Of a stretch of DNA of 64,000 bases, positions 50,720 to 60,474 are shown in pieces. Both the position numbers and the translations under genes were made by a program. The notes beneath the pieces are model-generated. The model was not told where the DNA came from. It made no database searches and saw only the letters and a list, made by a program, of their open reading frames with translations. The stretch is taken from assembly GCA_021769965.1 (NCBI GenBank), contig JAETRU010000002.1, forward strand, positions 1 through 64,000. The letters are read 5' to 3'. Numbering within the stretch: position 1 is the stretch's first letter; each line of letters begins with the position of its first letter. This DNA comes from Eubacterium sp. (lineage in GTDB: Bacteria > Bacillota > Clostridia > Peptostreptococcales > Anaerovoracaceae).

Positions 50720-50752
50720 CTCGACCTTTGTCATCAGGGGTCGAGTTTTTTA
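50720..50752 (+). terminator. Terminator of the PHP gene
   Basis: CTCGACC (50720-50726) pairs with GGTCGAG (50739-50745), followed by six T. Confidence 0.88.
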
Positions 50753-50797
50753 TAGGAAATTATTTTACAGTAAATTATTTTTTAGGAGAGAAACGTT

Positions 50798-52090
50798 ATG
50801 AACGAATCAAACATCAAAGCAAACGGATGGGCGCTTCTGCCTATTCTGGTCTTTCTGATCCTGTTTCTTGGAACAGGCATCCTTCTGGGTGATTTTTACA
50901 CCATGCCTGCTGTCGTGGGATTTCTGATCGCGCTGGCAGTCGCCTTTGTTCAGACAAAGGGCAAGACCTTCAACGAAAAGCTGTCCATCGTGGCGAAGGG
51001 CGTAGGCGATGACAACATCATCACCATGTGTCTGATCTTTCTGGCCGCAGGTGCCTTCTCCGGCGCGGTTTCAGCTGCAGGCGGCGTAGACAGTACGGTA
51101 AACCTGGGACTTTCCCTGCTGCCTCCGGGCATCGCGGTCATCGGCCTTTTCATCATCGGCTGCTTTATCTCCGTCTCCATGGGTACCTCCATGGGAACCA
51201 TAGCGGCTCTGGCTCCTATCGCCGTAGGCATCTCTGAAAAGACCGGCTTTGCCATGGCGATCTGCATCGGAGCGGTAGTATCGGGCGCCATGTTCGGAGA
51301 CAACCTGTCCATGATCTCTGACACAACCATCGCCGCAGTAAGAACTCAGGGCTGTGAGATGAAAGACAAGTTTAAGAGGAATTTCCTCATCGTACTCCCG
51401 GCAGCCATCGCTACCATCATTATTCTGTTCTTCCTGACAAACGGCAGTCAGTTCAATCTGAATCAGGATCTGGAATACAATATCTTTCAGGTCATTCCTT
51501 ACATCCTGGTACTGGTCGCGGCTCTGATGGGCGTCAACGTATTCGTAGTGCTGATTAGCGGCACTGTGCTTTCCGTCATCGTGGGCCTGCTCACCGGCAC
51601 GCTGGAAATCGCCAATGTATTCACATCCATCGGAACCGGCGTCACCGGTATGTATGACATTACAGTCATCTCCATTCTGGTGGCATCCATCAGCGCCCTC
51701 GTCAAGGAAAACGGCGGCTTCGCGTTCATCCTGGAAAAGATACACAGCCGCGTGCACACCTATAAAGGCGCGGAATTCGGTATCGCGGCTCTGATCTCTC
51801 TGGTAGACGCCGCCACGGCCAACAACACAGTAGCTATCGTCATAGCAGGACCTATCGCAAAGGAGATCAGTGACGACTACGGCGTAGAGCCTTCCCGCAG
51901 CGCATCGCTTCTGGATATGTTCGCTTCCGTATTTCAGGGTATCATCCCTTACGGCGCACAGCTTCTTTCCGCCGCGACTCTGACCGGCCTGACATCCTTT
52001 GATATCATACCGTATCTGTTCTATCCGTATTTGATGGCAGTCTGCGGCATTATCAGCATTCTGCTGCCGCAGAAAAAGAAGGCAAAATAA
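50798..52090 (+). CDS. NhaC-type Na+/H+ antiporter family protein
   Basis: 430 residues, about 11-12 membrane segments. NhaC family features: the GAVVSGAMFGDNLSMISDTTIAA motif with conserved Asp residues, an earlier CFISVSMGTSMGTIAALAPIAVGI, and DAATANNTVAIVIAGPIAKEIS in the second repeat. It may exchange Na+ for H+ or for an organic acid or amino acid, since the family includes malate and amino acid carriers. GGAGAG precedes the ATG; single-gene unit. Confidence 0.87.
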   Translation: MNESNIKANGWALLPILVFLILFLGTGILLGDFYTMPAVVGFLIALAVAFVQTKGKTFNEKLSIVAKGVGDDNIITMCLIFLAAGAFSGAVSAAGGVDSTVNLGLSLLPPGIAVIGLFIIGCFISVSMGTSMGTIAALAPIAVGISEKTGFAMAICIGAVVSGAMFGDNLSMISDTTIAAVRTQGCEMKDKFKRNFLIVLPAAIATIIILFFLTNGSQFNLNQDLEYNIFQVIPYILVLVAALMGVNVFVVLISGTVLSVIVGLLTGTLEIANVFTSIGTGVTGMYDITVISILVASISALVKENGGFAFILEKIHSRVHTYKGAEFGIAALISLVDAATANNTVAIVIAGPIAKEISDDYGVEPSRSASLLDMFASVFQGIIPYGAQLLSAATLTGLTSFDIIPYLFYPYLMAVCGIISILLPQKKKAK

Positions 52091-52106
52091 CGGTACATGA
52101 AATAAC

Positions 52107-52151
52107 AAAAGCACAGAATATCGTCAGACAGACGTGTTCTGTGCTTTTTTT
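52107..52151. terminator. Bidirectional terminator between NhaC and EamA genes
   Basis: AAAAGCACAGAA pairs with TTCTGTGCTTTTTTT. A- and T-runs at both ends serve both convergent genes. Confidence 0.88.
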
Positions 52152-52154
52152 GTT

Positions 52155-53054
52155 CTATGAAAGCTTCTCCTCTTTTTCCGGCAGACTCAGTACAATGATA
52201 GCTGTAATGGTCAGAACCATACCGAGAAGCATCAGCAGGGACGGAACCTCAGAAAACAGCAGATAGCCAAACAGCATGGCCGCCGCCGGCTCGGAGGTCG
52301 CCAGCACCGAAGCCCTGCCCGCATCCATGTAGGCAAGAGCCAGGGTATAGATCACGTACGGCACTACAGCTGCGCACAGGCTGTGCCCCAGCAGAAACAG
52401 GCCGTTTGCCGCCGGCGCTTCCATCACATAATCAGCCATCAGCTTCCAGTCCGTCATCGGGATCAAAAGGAAAGCGATCAGCATCATGAAGTAAAAGGTG
52501 ATGGTGATGGAGCTGTACTCCCGTTCCTTTGCCATCTTGGAAAAAATGCTGTACAGGGCATAGCAGAACGCTGCCAGAATACCGATGGCCACCCCTGCGG
52601 CAGACCAGTTCCGCGCTGTTTCCCCTTCCAAGAGGCCGCTGACCAGAACGCAGCCCACAAAGGCCAGCGCCATGCAGCCGATCTTCTTTGCCGTGATCTT
52701 CTCCTGAAACAGCACTGCGGACAGCAGCATGACAAAGATGGGAAACGTACACAGCAGCACTGCCGCAAAGGCCATACTCAGCTGATTGATGGCCTCTGTA
52801 TAGAAATAGCTGAGTCCGAAATTCCCCAGCACTCCGCCTCCCGCGAAGATCCAGATATCTTTCTTTCGTATCTTCAGAAGCGACGGATCCGCCAGCAGGC
52901 AGCAGACGGCCAGGATCACCGTTCCCAGCAGCATTCTGGTCTCCAGTATCGTCGCGTTATTCATCCCGTATTCGTTCAGAGTTCTGGTAAACACCCCCGT
53001 CGCGCCCCACATGATGCCTGCCAGAGTTGGAAAAGTAACGATGATTCGTTTCAT
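52155..53054 (-). CDS. EamA-family (DMT superfamily) exporter
   Basis: 299 residues, ten membrane segments as two EamA repeats (about 5-140 and 150-292). Typical motifs: WGATGVFTR at the start of the first repeat, SYFYTEAINQLSMAFAAVLLCTFPIFVMLLS at the end of it, and GRASVLATSEPAAAMLFGYLLFSEVPS in the second. Family members export amino acids or other metabolites. The substrate is unknown. Confidence 0.9.
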   Translation of the reverse strand: MKRIIVTFPTLAGIMWGATGVFTRTLNEYGMNNATILETRMLLGTVILAVCCLLADPSLLKIRKKDIWIFAGGGVLGNFGLSYFYTEAINQLSMAFAAVLLCTFPIFVMLLSAVLFQEKITAKKIGCMALAFVGCVLVSGLLEGETARNWSAAGVAIGILAAFCYALYSIFSKMAKEREYSSITITFYFMMLIAFLLIPMTDWKLMADYVMEAPAANGLFLLGHSLCAAVVPYVIYTLALAYMDAGRASVLATSEPAAAMLFGYLLFSEVPSLLMLLGMVLTITAIIVLSLPEKEEKLS

Positions 53055-53102
53055 TACCGCAAAAAATCTCCTTTTGTTCTATGTTCATTACTCAAATATA
53101 TA

Positions 53103-53759
53103 TTACTCAGAAAAAGACAGCGGATGGTATACGATACCGATGTCCGCATTGACCAGATCGCCGATATACTCCGGTGCCTGTCCGAGAAAATGCCCCTTTT
53201 TATAGAAGCCGATGGACACGGTCCGGTCTGACTTTACGGCCAGTTCCGCCTGCCCCGTATCGCCGTTCATGCCGCTGTTTATATCTACGCTGATCACATA
53301 GGCGTCTGCCTCATTGATCCTGTCGATGGCGGCCGCTGCCATGCCCCGCGGTCTGCCTTCAAAACCGGTTCCCAGAATACAGTCCACCAGAACATCATAG
53401 TTTCCAAAATCCGTCTCCGCGGAAAAAGCTTCCACGCGCAGCCCCATGCTGATGCACCGGCCGAAATAATAGGCTCCATCCTCAGACAGCTTCAGAGAAG
53501 TTCGAAACACATCGGGAAAGACGCCCTGCTCCGCAAGGATGCCCGCAAGAGCATATCCGTCTCCTCCGTTGTTTCCGCTGCCCGATATGATAGCGATCTT
53601 CTTTTCCTTCCAGTCCGCGGCCTGGAATACGCCCATCGCCGCTCTGTACATCAGTTCTCTTCCGGATACAAAGTTAGCGATGGTATAGGCGTCGCTGCTT
53701 CTCATATCCTGTACCGATATGGCTTCTGTAAATTCTATACAATCAGCATTTGGTTTCAT
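53103..53759 (-). CDS. nnrE: NAD(P)H-hydrate epimerase
   Basis: 218 residues, YjeF N-terminal domain only. Motifs: GSGNNGGDGYALAGILA (nucleotide binding), DCILGTGFEGRPRG and SVDINSGMNGDTGQ. It epimerises damaged (R)-NAD(P)HX for repair. The dehydratase (NnrD) half that is often fused is not here, so must be encoded elsewhere. It lies 32 bp after the SUFU-TPR gene. Confidence 0.92.
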   Translation of the reverse strand: MKPNADCIEFTEAISVQDMRSSDAYTIANFVSGRELMYRAAMGVFQAADWKEKKIAIISGSGNNGGDGYALAGILAEQGVFPDVFRTSLKLSEDGAYYFGRCISMGLRVEAFSAETDFGNYDVLVDCILGTGFEGRPRGMAAAAIDRINEADAYVISVDINSGMNGDTGQAELAVKSDRTVSIGFYKKGHFLGQAPEYIGDLVNADIGIVYHPLSFSE

Positions 53760-53791
53760 AAGTCCTGCCCTTTCTAAGTCCTATCACATTC

Positions 53792-56410
53792 TTACAGAGA
53801 AAATTCTTCACTTCCGTCAGCGCTGTAAAGCAGACGGTAATCCTCCTGTCCTGCTTCTCTCGCAGCGATTTTCATATGCGTGCAGTCCGTCTCTGCTTCC
53901 AGCGATTCCTTCAGCACCTTCAGAGCCAGACCGGTATCCACTGCCGTGCAGTACAGATTCAGTACAAAGCGCTCTTTATCATCCATCCGGCGTCCCACTT
54001 CCCAGCCGTCAGCCATACCCAGGCCGGTCCATCCCAGCGCCTCGTTGACAGCCATTTCGGCGGTATCGCGCAGAGCGGCGTCGTCCGGAGCCAGCTTGGG
54101 GCTAAGGCCGCGCCGCAGCTCCGCAGGTGCCACAGGGAACTGAATCACCAGCCAGCAGAGCTCATTCTCCGGCCACTGGTCATAACCCTGCTCATAATAG
54201 CATTTCAGAAATCCTGTCAGATACTCCTGCCATCCGTCGGCACTATCGATCTGACACTCTGTGACCTCTCCGGTATCTCCGCAGACGCCGATATGCTCCG
54301 TGATGATATCTCCATCGATCCAGACCTCCGCATAGCGAAGCGCGTCGCCGTCCTGCCGGTACAGCTTCATCATACCCGGCAGTCCGCTTTCCTCTTCGCC
54401 TCCCTGTTCCTCGTAGTCCTCGGCGATCTCCTGTTCCTGGCCGTCCGGACTGACAGCCACGCGCAGGGTCTGTCTCTGATCCTCGTTTTCATAGATCAGT
54501 TCCAGCCCGTGATCCCAGTATACGATGACGGCGCGCAGCTCGTACTCCAGTCCTCCGCTGCAGCGCAGGCCCCACAGGTCTGAACACAGCTTCTCCCTGC
54601 ACTGGGAAAGCCAATGGAGATCCAGCTTGGACAAAGCCGCCTGATTCATGCAGAATACGGCTTCCAGCTGTCTTCCTCCTCCGTCAAAGTTAAAGCTGCA
54701 GTACGGCGCATCAGCCTCCCAGTTTTCCGGAGCAAAGAGGGTCATGAACCGTTCCAGTCCCTCTCTGTCAGTAAGGATCCCGCTGACAGCGGCCTTCTTG
54801 GCAAGGGCGTCAGGATCATCACTGTCCTGCAGCTCCTGATCCGCGCCGGCGTCGATATAATGATATTCCATCTCCTCCAGAGACCTTCCTTCTTTGATCT
54901 CCTGCCGCAGCGTCAGAAATTCATGATCTCCCGGCTCCAGAGCCAGCCCTCTGCGGACTGCCGCCAGCGCGCCCTCCTGATCGCCGAAATGGCTGCGCAG
55001 TTTCCCGAGCTGCAGCCAGATCCATGGGTAATCAGGTTCTTCTGCCGCGCCCTTTTCCGCATATTCCAGCGCTTCCGAAAGACGGCCGCAGTAGGTCAGC
55101 GCCATAGAATAACGATAATACCACGTGCCGCAGCCCCGGGCGTATTTTTCCGAAAACGGCATCCACTGCGCCGCCATATAATACCATCTGTATTCGTCCA
55201 GATTATTGTAGGCATAGGAATACCAAAGAGCGATCTCCAGATCCTCTCTGGCCTGTCTCTGCGTAAAACGCCCCTCTCGTATCCCTGTCTCTATAAACTC
55301 GTCCAGATAAGCCGCCATGCGTCCAAAATAACCGTCGGCGCTGCCGCAGCACTCCTGCAGATACTGAATATCCGACGGGCCCAGCAGAGACTCCCGGCTC
55401 TCCAGGCCGCCTTCTTCCTCCATATCCCAGATCCTCTGCAGATCTCCATTCTCATCACGCTCAAAAGCAGTCCCGTACGGACAGCGGAGCAGCGGAAGAA
55501 TCTCCATATCATAGTTGCAGATGGTATTCAAAGCGTAGACGGACGAATTTTCCGGGTCCTCCATATATTCGTCGCTTTCATCTCCAGCCGTAAAGCGCCA
55601 TCCGCTGTCCCAGTCGCGGCTGCCCTCCTCCGGCTCCTGCCGGTAGCAATAGCCTACCTGCATACCGTCTACTGTGATACGGTCTGTAGCCAGACACCCC
55701 TCCGGCCCGGCCCAGTCCGTCAGCAAAGGCTGCATGTCCTCTGCCCTGATGGCGTATTTCTTCTGCCTGGACAGGCATACATTCTTTCGTCCCGGATCCA
55801 TCGGCACCAGGCAGATCTCATCAGAATCTCTGATGAACAGATCCAGCAGCTCGTCGGCGCTGCTTGCCAGCTTATAGTCCATCTCCTCCCGATATAAAGG
55901 CACCATATTATAAAAATTGACCTCGCCGCCGTCAGGCAGCCGGCAGGCTTCCTTTTGATCCGCCGCGCCGGAAGCGCTTAGCAGTATAAATCCGGAGAAA
56001 CCGGTATTTTCCGCGAAGGGCAGCTGCCCCGGGTTGGATATAGTATGGCCCCACCCCAGCCATGAATCTTCCTCGATCGGCAGCCTTGCCAGTATCTTCA
56101 GCCATCGGACAGGCCAGTACCATCGTTCTTCCTCACTGTCCAGTTTCCAGTCCGGCGGCAGAGAGATCGTCATCTCCGCCCTTTCCAGATTCATGCCGGA
56201 AAGCTCCGGAGGCACGTTCATCTTATGGGCTCCCATACCCATCGTCACCAGAGTATAAAAATTTCGTTCCGGCGTCGGTTCAATGACGCAGATATCCACA
56301 TGAATATCCGGCGACACGATCTCGTGCAGGATACTGTTAAAAGGTCCGAAATTATCTTCTATGTAATTCTCTATCAGTTCCATCTCTTTTTCTGTATAGA
56401 ATTCAGTCAT
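53792..56410 (-). CDS. SUFU-domain and TPR multidomain protein
   Basis: 872 residues, no signal peptide. Residues about 1-190 match bacterial suppressor-of-fused (SUFU) domain proteins (MGMGAHKMNVPPE, AEMTISLPPDWKLD, LPIEEDSWLGWGHTI, SGFILLS), which are common in immunity/toxin contexts. Residues about 440-530 are TPR-like (SMALTYCGRLSEALEYAEKGAAEEPDYPWIWLQLGKLRSHFGDQEGALAAVRRGLALEPGDHEF). The C-terminal 300 residues are acidic with repeated beta strands and are not recognised. It overlaps rarA by 8 bp, so is translated from the same transcript. Function unknown. Confidence 0.78.
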   Translation of the reverse strand: MTEFYTEKEMELIENYIEDNFGPFNSILHEIVSPDIHVDICVIEPTPERNFYTLVTMGMGAHKMNVPPELSGMNLERAEMTISLPPDWKLDSEEERWYWPVRWLKILARLPIEEDSWLGWGHTISNPGQLPFAENTGFSGFILLSASGAADQKEACRLPDGGEVNFYNMVPLYREEMDYKLASSADELLDLFIRDSDEICLVPMDPGRKNVCLSRQKKYAIRAEDMQPLLTDWAGPEGCLATDRITVDGMQVGYCYRQEPEEGSRDWDSGWRFTAGDESDEYMEDPENSSVYALNTICNYDMEILPLLRCPYGTAFERDENGDLQRIWDMEEEGGLESRESLLGPSDIQYLQECCGSADGYFGRMAAYLDEFIETGIREGRFTQRQAREDLEIALWYSYAYNNLDEYRWYYMAAQWMPFSEKYARGCGTWYYRYSMALTYCGRLSEALEYAEKGAAEEPDYPWIWLQLGKLRSHFGDQEGALAAVRRGLALEPGDHEFLTLRQEIKEGRSLEEMEYHYIDAGADQELQDSDDPDALAKKAAVSGILTDREGLERFMTLFAPENWEADAPYCSFNFDGGGRQLEAVFCMNQAALSKLDLHWLSQCREKLCSDLWGLRCSGGLEYELRAVIVYWDHGLELIYENEDQRQTLRVAVSPDGQEQEIAEDYEEQGGEEESGLPGMMKLYRQDGDALRYAEVWIDGDIITEHIGVCGDTGEVTECQIDSADGWQEYLTGFLKCYYEQGYDQWPENELCWLVIQFPVAPAELRRGLSPKLAPDDAALRDTAEMAVNEALGWTGLGMADGWEVGRRMDDKERFVLNLYCTAVDTGLALKVLKESLEAETDCTHMKIAAREAGQEDYRLLYSADGSEEFSL

Positions 56411-57770
56411 TTTCCTTCTCCTGTGTAAAACTCTTCTTCATTCTATCACAGTTCCTTGCCGCTTTCCACTCTTTAATCTGGGTCAGCCGTTCTTTCACCA
56501 GCTTTTCCCTGCCCTGCGTGGTCGGCGTGTAATATTCCCTGCCCGCCAGACTGTCCGGCAGACAGGTCATAGCGGTCAGCTTTTCTTCCGTGTCGTGGGC
56601 GTACTTATACCCTTTGCCGTAATCCAGTTCCTTCATCAAAGATGTCGGCGCGTTGCATAAATGCAGGGGCACAGGCTCCGCAGGCAGATTCTTCACATCC
56701 CTTTTGCATGCCTGGCAGGCCTTGTAAAGCGCGTTGGATTTTGCCGCCATGGACAGATACACGACCGCGTGGGTCAGATGGACGTCACACTCCGGCATAC
56801 CCAGAAAGTGGCAGGCCTGATACGCCGCTACCGCCACCTGCAGTGCCTGGGAATCCGCCATACCTACATCCTCGCTGGCAAAACGCACCAGTCTGCGGGC
56901 AATATACAGAGGATCCTCACCTCCGTCCAGCATACGGCAGAGCCAGTAGACCGCCGCATCGGGATCGCTGTTTCTCATGGATTTGTGCAGGGCAGAGATC
57001 AGATTGTAGTGTTCCTCGCCGCTTTTGTCATACAGCAGAGATCTGCGGTTCATACACTGGGCCAGCACCTCGTCGTCCACGTGGACAGTGCCGTTTTCAT
57101 CGACGCGCCCGTTTAAGACGGCCATTTCCAGCGTATTCAGGGCAGTACGGGCATCGCCGTTGGCAAAGCGGGCAATGACAGAAAGATCCTCCGGCGCGAT
57201 ATCGATCTCCATCTGTCCGAAGCCTTTCGGGCTCTCGATACCATGACGCAGCATAGTCGTCAGATCCTCCTCATCCAGCGCCTTCATCACGAAGACCTTG
57301 CATCGGGACAAAAGCGCCGAGTTGATCTCAAAGGACGGATTTTCCGTAGTGGCTCCTACCAGTATGATGCTGCCCTTCTCCACATACGGCAGAAAAGCAT
57401 CCTGCTGCGCTTTATTGAACCGGTGGATCTCGTCAGCAAAGAGCAGAGTCCGCACGCCCATCTGCCGCGCCTCTTCGGCGTCCTGCATTACAGCCTTGAT
57501 CTCCTTGATTCCGCTTGTCACCGCGCTGAATTCTATGAAGTTGGATCTCGTTTTCTTCGCGATAATACGCGCAAGCGTTGTCTTCCCCACTCCCGGAGGC
57601 CCCCAGAAGATCATGGAGGATATCTGATCCCGCTCGATGAGCATGCGCAGGATCTTTCCCTCCCCGATCAGATGCTGCTGTCCGACGAATTCTTCCAGCG
57701 TGTCCGGTCTGAGCCTGCTGGCCAGCGGCGCGTTTTCCTGCCTGTCATCAAAAAAGGTTAGCTGTCGCAT
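56403..57770 (-). CDS. rarA: Replication-associated recombination protein A (RarA/MgsA)
   Basis: 455 residues from the ATG at 57770 (GGAGG eight bases upstream). AAA+ clamp-loader-like ATPase: PDTLEEFVGQQHLIG, Walker A FWGPPGVGKTTLA, Walker B LFADEIHRFNK, sensor GATTENPSF, then the tetramerisation and C-terminal domain with LPAEPVPLHLCNAPTSLMK and GYKYAHD. It acts at stalled replication forks. Full length for the family. Confidence 0.95.
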   Translation of the reverse strand: MRQLTFFDDRQENAPLASRLRPDTLEEFVGQQHLIGEGKILRMLIERDQISSMIFWGPPGVGKTTLARIIAKKTRSNFIEFSAVTSGIKEIKAVMQDAEEARQMGVRTLLFADEIHRFNKAQQDAFLPYVEKGSIILVGATTENPSFEINSALLSRCKVFVMKALDEEDLTTMLRHGIESPKGFGQMEIDIAPEDLSVIARFANGDARTALNTLEMAVLNGRVDENGTVHVDDEVLAQCMNRRSLLYDKSGEEHYNLISALHKSMRNSDPDAAVYWLCRMLDGGEDPLYIARRLVRFASEDVGMADSQALQVAVAAYQACHFLGMPECDVHLTHAVVYLSMAAKSNALYKACQACKRDVKNLPAEPVPLHLCNAPTSLMKELDYGKGYKYAHDTEEKLTAMTCLPDSLAGREYYTPTTQGREKLVKERLTQIKEWKAARNCDRMKKSFTQEKEND

Positions 57771-57879
57771 AATCAATACCTCCTGTCAGCTTCTGTCTCT
57801 CTCCATTATATCACCGCCGTCTGCCGGGCACAAGGAAAAGCGAACATAAGTTTTTATCTGTATCCGCGCACAGCAAAAC

Positions 57880-57937
57880 AGCCCCGGCAGGCTCTGGATC
57901 TCATTATCTCAGAACCGGCCGGAGCCGCTTTTTTTCA
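57880..57937. terminator. Probable terminator between the small membrane protein gene and rarA
   Basis: Imperfect hairpin joining AGCCCCGGC with GCCGGAGC, with a seven-T run on the plus side and TGTTTTG on the minus side. Confidence 0.45.
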
Positions 57938-58165
57938 TCTGCGCCTCGGCAGTGCAAGGAGCATCACCACCATGGATATGACCATGGCTCCCGCTATGAT
58001 GCAGAGCGCAGGAAGCAGGAAGGAGACTTCCGCCTCTGCTGTGCCCGCTTCGCCTGATCCCTTAACTCCCCATATGATCAGACTGATCAATCCCAATATC
58101 CCGCTGGCGATAAATACGCCCAGTGATATGGATGCGATTTTCCCGTTTACTCTCAATCTCCTCAT
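57935..58165 (-). CDS. Small two-helix membrane protein
   Basis: 76 residues. Two membrane segments (IASISLGVFIASGILGLISLIIW and VSFLLPALCIIAGAMVISMVVMLLAL) joined by an acidic Gly/Ala loop, with Arg-rich ends (MRRLR and LPRRR). AGAGAGG lies nine bases before the ATG. Family not recognised. Confidence 0.62.
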   Translation of the reverse strand: MRRLRVNGKIASISLGVFIASGILGLISLIIWGVKGSGEAGTAEAEVSFLLPALCIIAGAMVISMVVMLLALPRRR

Positions 58166-58322
58166 CTCCCATTACCTCTCTGTACTTCAGATTATATCCC
58201 TTCCGGCGGCGTCATGCCATAACCTGCACTTACAGCAGCCTTACAAAAATGTCATCTTTCCGGTACCCTTAGGATATGTTACAATAATAGAAATATACGA
58301 AATTCAAATCGGAGGTAAGTTC

Positions 58323-58865
58323 ATGAGAATCTGTCTTTTCGGCGCCAGCAGCCAGCAGGCGTCATTGCCATATTACGACAAAGTGTTCGCTCTCGGCAAA
58401 GCCATGGCGGACCGCCGCATCGGTCTGGTCTTCGGCGGCGGCGCTGCAGGTCTGATGGGCGCGGCATGCAGAGGCGCCGCAGAAGAAAACGGTGAGATCA
58501 TCGGTGTAGCGCCCCGTTTTTTCGACAAAGAAGGCGTGCTGTTTGACCGCTGCAGCAAAATGATTTTCACCGATACCATGCGCCAGCGGAAGCAGCAGAT
58601 GGAAGATCTGTCCGATGGTTTCATCATCGTTCCCGGCGGTATCGGCACTTTAGAAGAATTTTTTGAGATCCTGACGCTTCGGCAGCTGGACCGCCATCAA
58701 AAGCCGATCGCCATTCTAAACATCGCCGGCTACTACGACAGCCTGCTGGCGCTGCTGGATCATGTGGCGGCAGAAGGCTTCACAGACAGGGCTGCTCTGG
58801 AGGCAGTTTCCGTCTTTTCGGAGCCTGAAGCCCTGCTGGACTACATGGAGCGCGCCGCCCTATAG
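58323..58865 (+). CDS. LOG-family Rossmann protein (nucleotide 5'-monophosphate phosphoribohydrolase-like)
   Basis: 180 residues from the ATG at 58323, behind GGAGGT. Hallmarks of the LOG/TIGR00730 family: FGGGAAGLMGAACRGA and the catalytic PGGIGTLEEFFE. Characterised members release a base from AMP-type nucleotides, including cytokinin precursors. Bacterial roles are mostly nucleotide housekeeping. The last 6 bp overlap the convergent SGNH hydrolase gene. Confidence 0.92.
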   Translation: MRICLFGASSQQASLPYYDKVFALGKAMADRRIGLVFGGGAAGLMGAACRGAAEENGEIIGVAPRFFDKEGVLFDRCSKMIFTDTMRQRKQQMEDLSDGFIIVPGGIGTLEEFFEILTLRQLDRHQKPIAILNIAGYYDSLLALLDHVAAEGFTDRAALEAVSVFSEPEALLDYMERAAL

Positions 58866-59501
58866 GTTATCTTTCAGCCATGCGGCAAAGGCTTCCCCCA
58901 GCCTCCGGTGGTTTTCCTCGTCTAAATGAAGTCCGTCAACAGGACCCGGTTCCGCGGCGCGGGACGCGTCAAAGTACATAAAACCGCGGTGCTCTGCCTC
59001 GGCAGCAAAAGCCTGACGGAAACCCTTTGATATCTCCGGCGCGTCGGAGCAGAATTCCCACCCGAAAGGCCCGTCAGCCAGACGACCGCTGATCGTGATC
59101 GGCGCCATGAGGACGTATTTGCAGGTGTTTTCCGGGTACTTGCTGTCATGCACGTCACGGGCTTTGGCAAGCACGCGGGCAGCGTTCGCGGCAATGGATT
59201 CCGCTGTCTGTCCCGGCAGCTTCAGGTCGTTTGTGCCCAGCATAACGCAGACCATGTCCAGAGGCAGATGGGTACGAATGCAAGGCTCTATGTACGCAAG
59301 ACCGTTGCGAAATGTCATTCCCTCTTCATCAAAGCATGTCAGTCTGCCGTTTAACCCTTCGTTCAGGATCTCGGCTGTCTCGGCCATAATATCCTGACAC
59401 ACGCCGGTCCAGTGCTGATGCCGCCCGAAGCGCAGCCCGTCGCTGACCCGAAACCCGTGCGTGTTGGAATCTCCATAGATCAGGATCCTCTTCTTTTCCA
59501 T
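58860..59501 (-). CDS. SGNH/GDSL-family hydrolase
   Basis: 213 residues. Block I GDSNTHG with the nucleophile Ser, block III VMLGTNDLK with the Asn, and block V DGLHLDEENHRRLG with the Asp/His pair. No signal peptide, so cytoplasmic. Arylesterase- or thioesterase-like activity is likely; the substrate is unknown. Confidence 0.9.
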   Translation of the reverse strand: MEKKRILIYGDSNTHGFRVSDGLRFGRHQHWTGVCQDIMAETAEILNEGLNGRLTCFDEEGMTFRNGLAYIEPCIRTHLPLDMVCVMLGTNDLKLPGQTAESIAANAARVLAKARDVHDSKYPENTCKYVLMAPITISGRLADGPFGWEFCSDAPEISKGFRQAFAAEAEHRGFMYFDASRAAEPGPVDGLHLDEENHRRLGEAFAAWLKDNL

Positions 59502-59559
59502 AGTCTTTTCCTTTCTATTTCCTTTCCGCGGTGAAACGCGAAATGCTTTCTCTATGCGC

Positions 59560-60408
59560 TTACAATACCTGCTTCAGATAATCGATCACTTCTTCCTGGC
59601 AGGAAAAAGCTTTTTCGATCTCGAAGGCTGCCGCAGGCTTTTCGCCTTTACTGCTCTCGGTCATGACAAAAGCCGGGATCTGAATGATGCCGTACTGATC
59701 GGCCTTCTCACTGAAAGTCCACGCGACCTCATACCAGTCGCTTTCTTCATATGAGAGTGGCGCCTTGAAATACTCTGCTTCTTCCAGATCTGTGCCATCG
59801 ATCTGCATGAAGTCGATCATCTCATATGCTTTTTTCGACGGCAGCCGCACTCCGGTCAGGCGACGGTCAGTATCGGTGGAAAATTCCACCCATTGCGTTA
59901 TGTTTCCGCCGTCTGCCTCATCAGCATCCATGCTGCCGCCGGATTCTTCCAGAGTATCATAATCTTCTCTTTCGTCATCCATATCTTTCTCTGTCACTCC
60001 TGCAAGGAGTGTCGCCTGTCCGATCATCATGGTGGTTTTAATGCCGTCGTCCCAGATGATGTTCACCTCGTCGATAAGCGTATCTTTCTTCACAGGCTTG
60101 CTGAGATAGACATCTATTCTGTACGTTCCGTATTTCTCGCTGCCGCCATCATCCTCAATCTCTACGGTAAACTCCGCATCTCCCAGCGCCGGGATCTCCA
60201 CGGTTTTAAGATCCTGCCAGTTGTCGTAATCATAAATATATGAGAAACTGAAAAAATCCTCTTCAAACCAGCACAGTTCCTTTATGGCCACCGCTTCTTT
60301 CAGATCCGGTCCCGGCACAGTTCTGATGGTACACCCTGAAGCAGCGCAGCCTGCGAGCACAACCGCTGTCAACATTACAGCTATAAATTTCCTGTTCTTT
60401 TTCAACAT
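59560..60408 (-). CDS. Lipoprotein of unknown function
   Basis: 282 residues from the ATG at 60408 (AAGGGAG upstream). Signal KKNRKFIAVMLTAVVLAGC with a lipobox ending at Cys21. The mature part is acidic, with a Ser/Gly/Asp-rich stretch (DTLEESGGSMDADEADGG) between two beta-rich halves. Family not recognised. It follows mutY on the same strand after 66 bp. Confidence 0.8.
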   Translation of the reverse strand: MLKKNRKFIAVMLTAVVLAGCAASGCTIRTVPGPDLKEAVAIKELCWFEEDFFSFSYIYDYDNWQDLKTVEIPALGDAEFTVEIEDDGGSEKYGTYRIDVYLSKPVKKDTLIDEVNIIWDDGIKTTMMIGQATLLAGVTEKDMDDEREDYDTLEESGGSMDADEADGGNITQWVEFSTDTDRRLTGVRLPSKKAYEMIDFMQIDGTDLEEAEYFKAPLSYEESDWYEVAWTFSEKADQYGIIQIPAFVMTESSKGEKPAAAFEIEKAFSCQEEVIDYLKQVL

Positions 60409-60474
60409 AAAACCGCTCCCTTCTACTATCTCCAGTATACGGGAGCGGCGCTTCTTTTGCAAATTAAGAAATTC

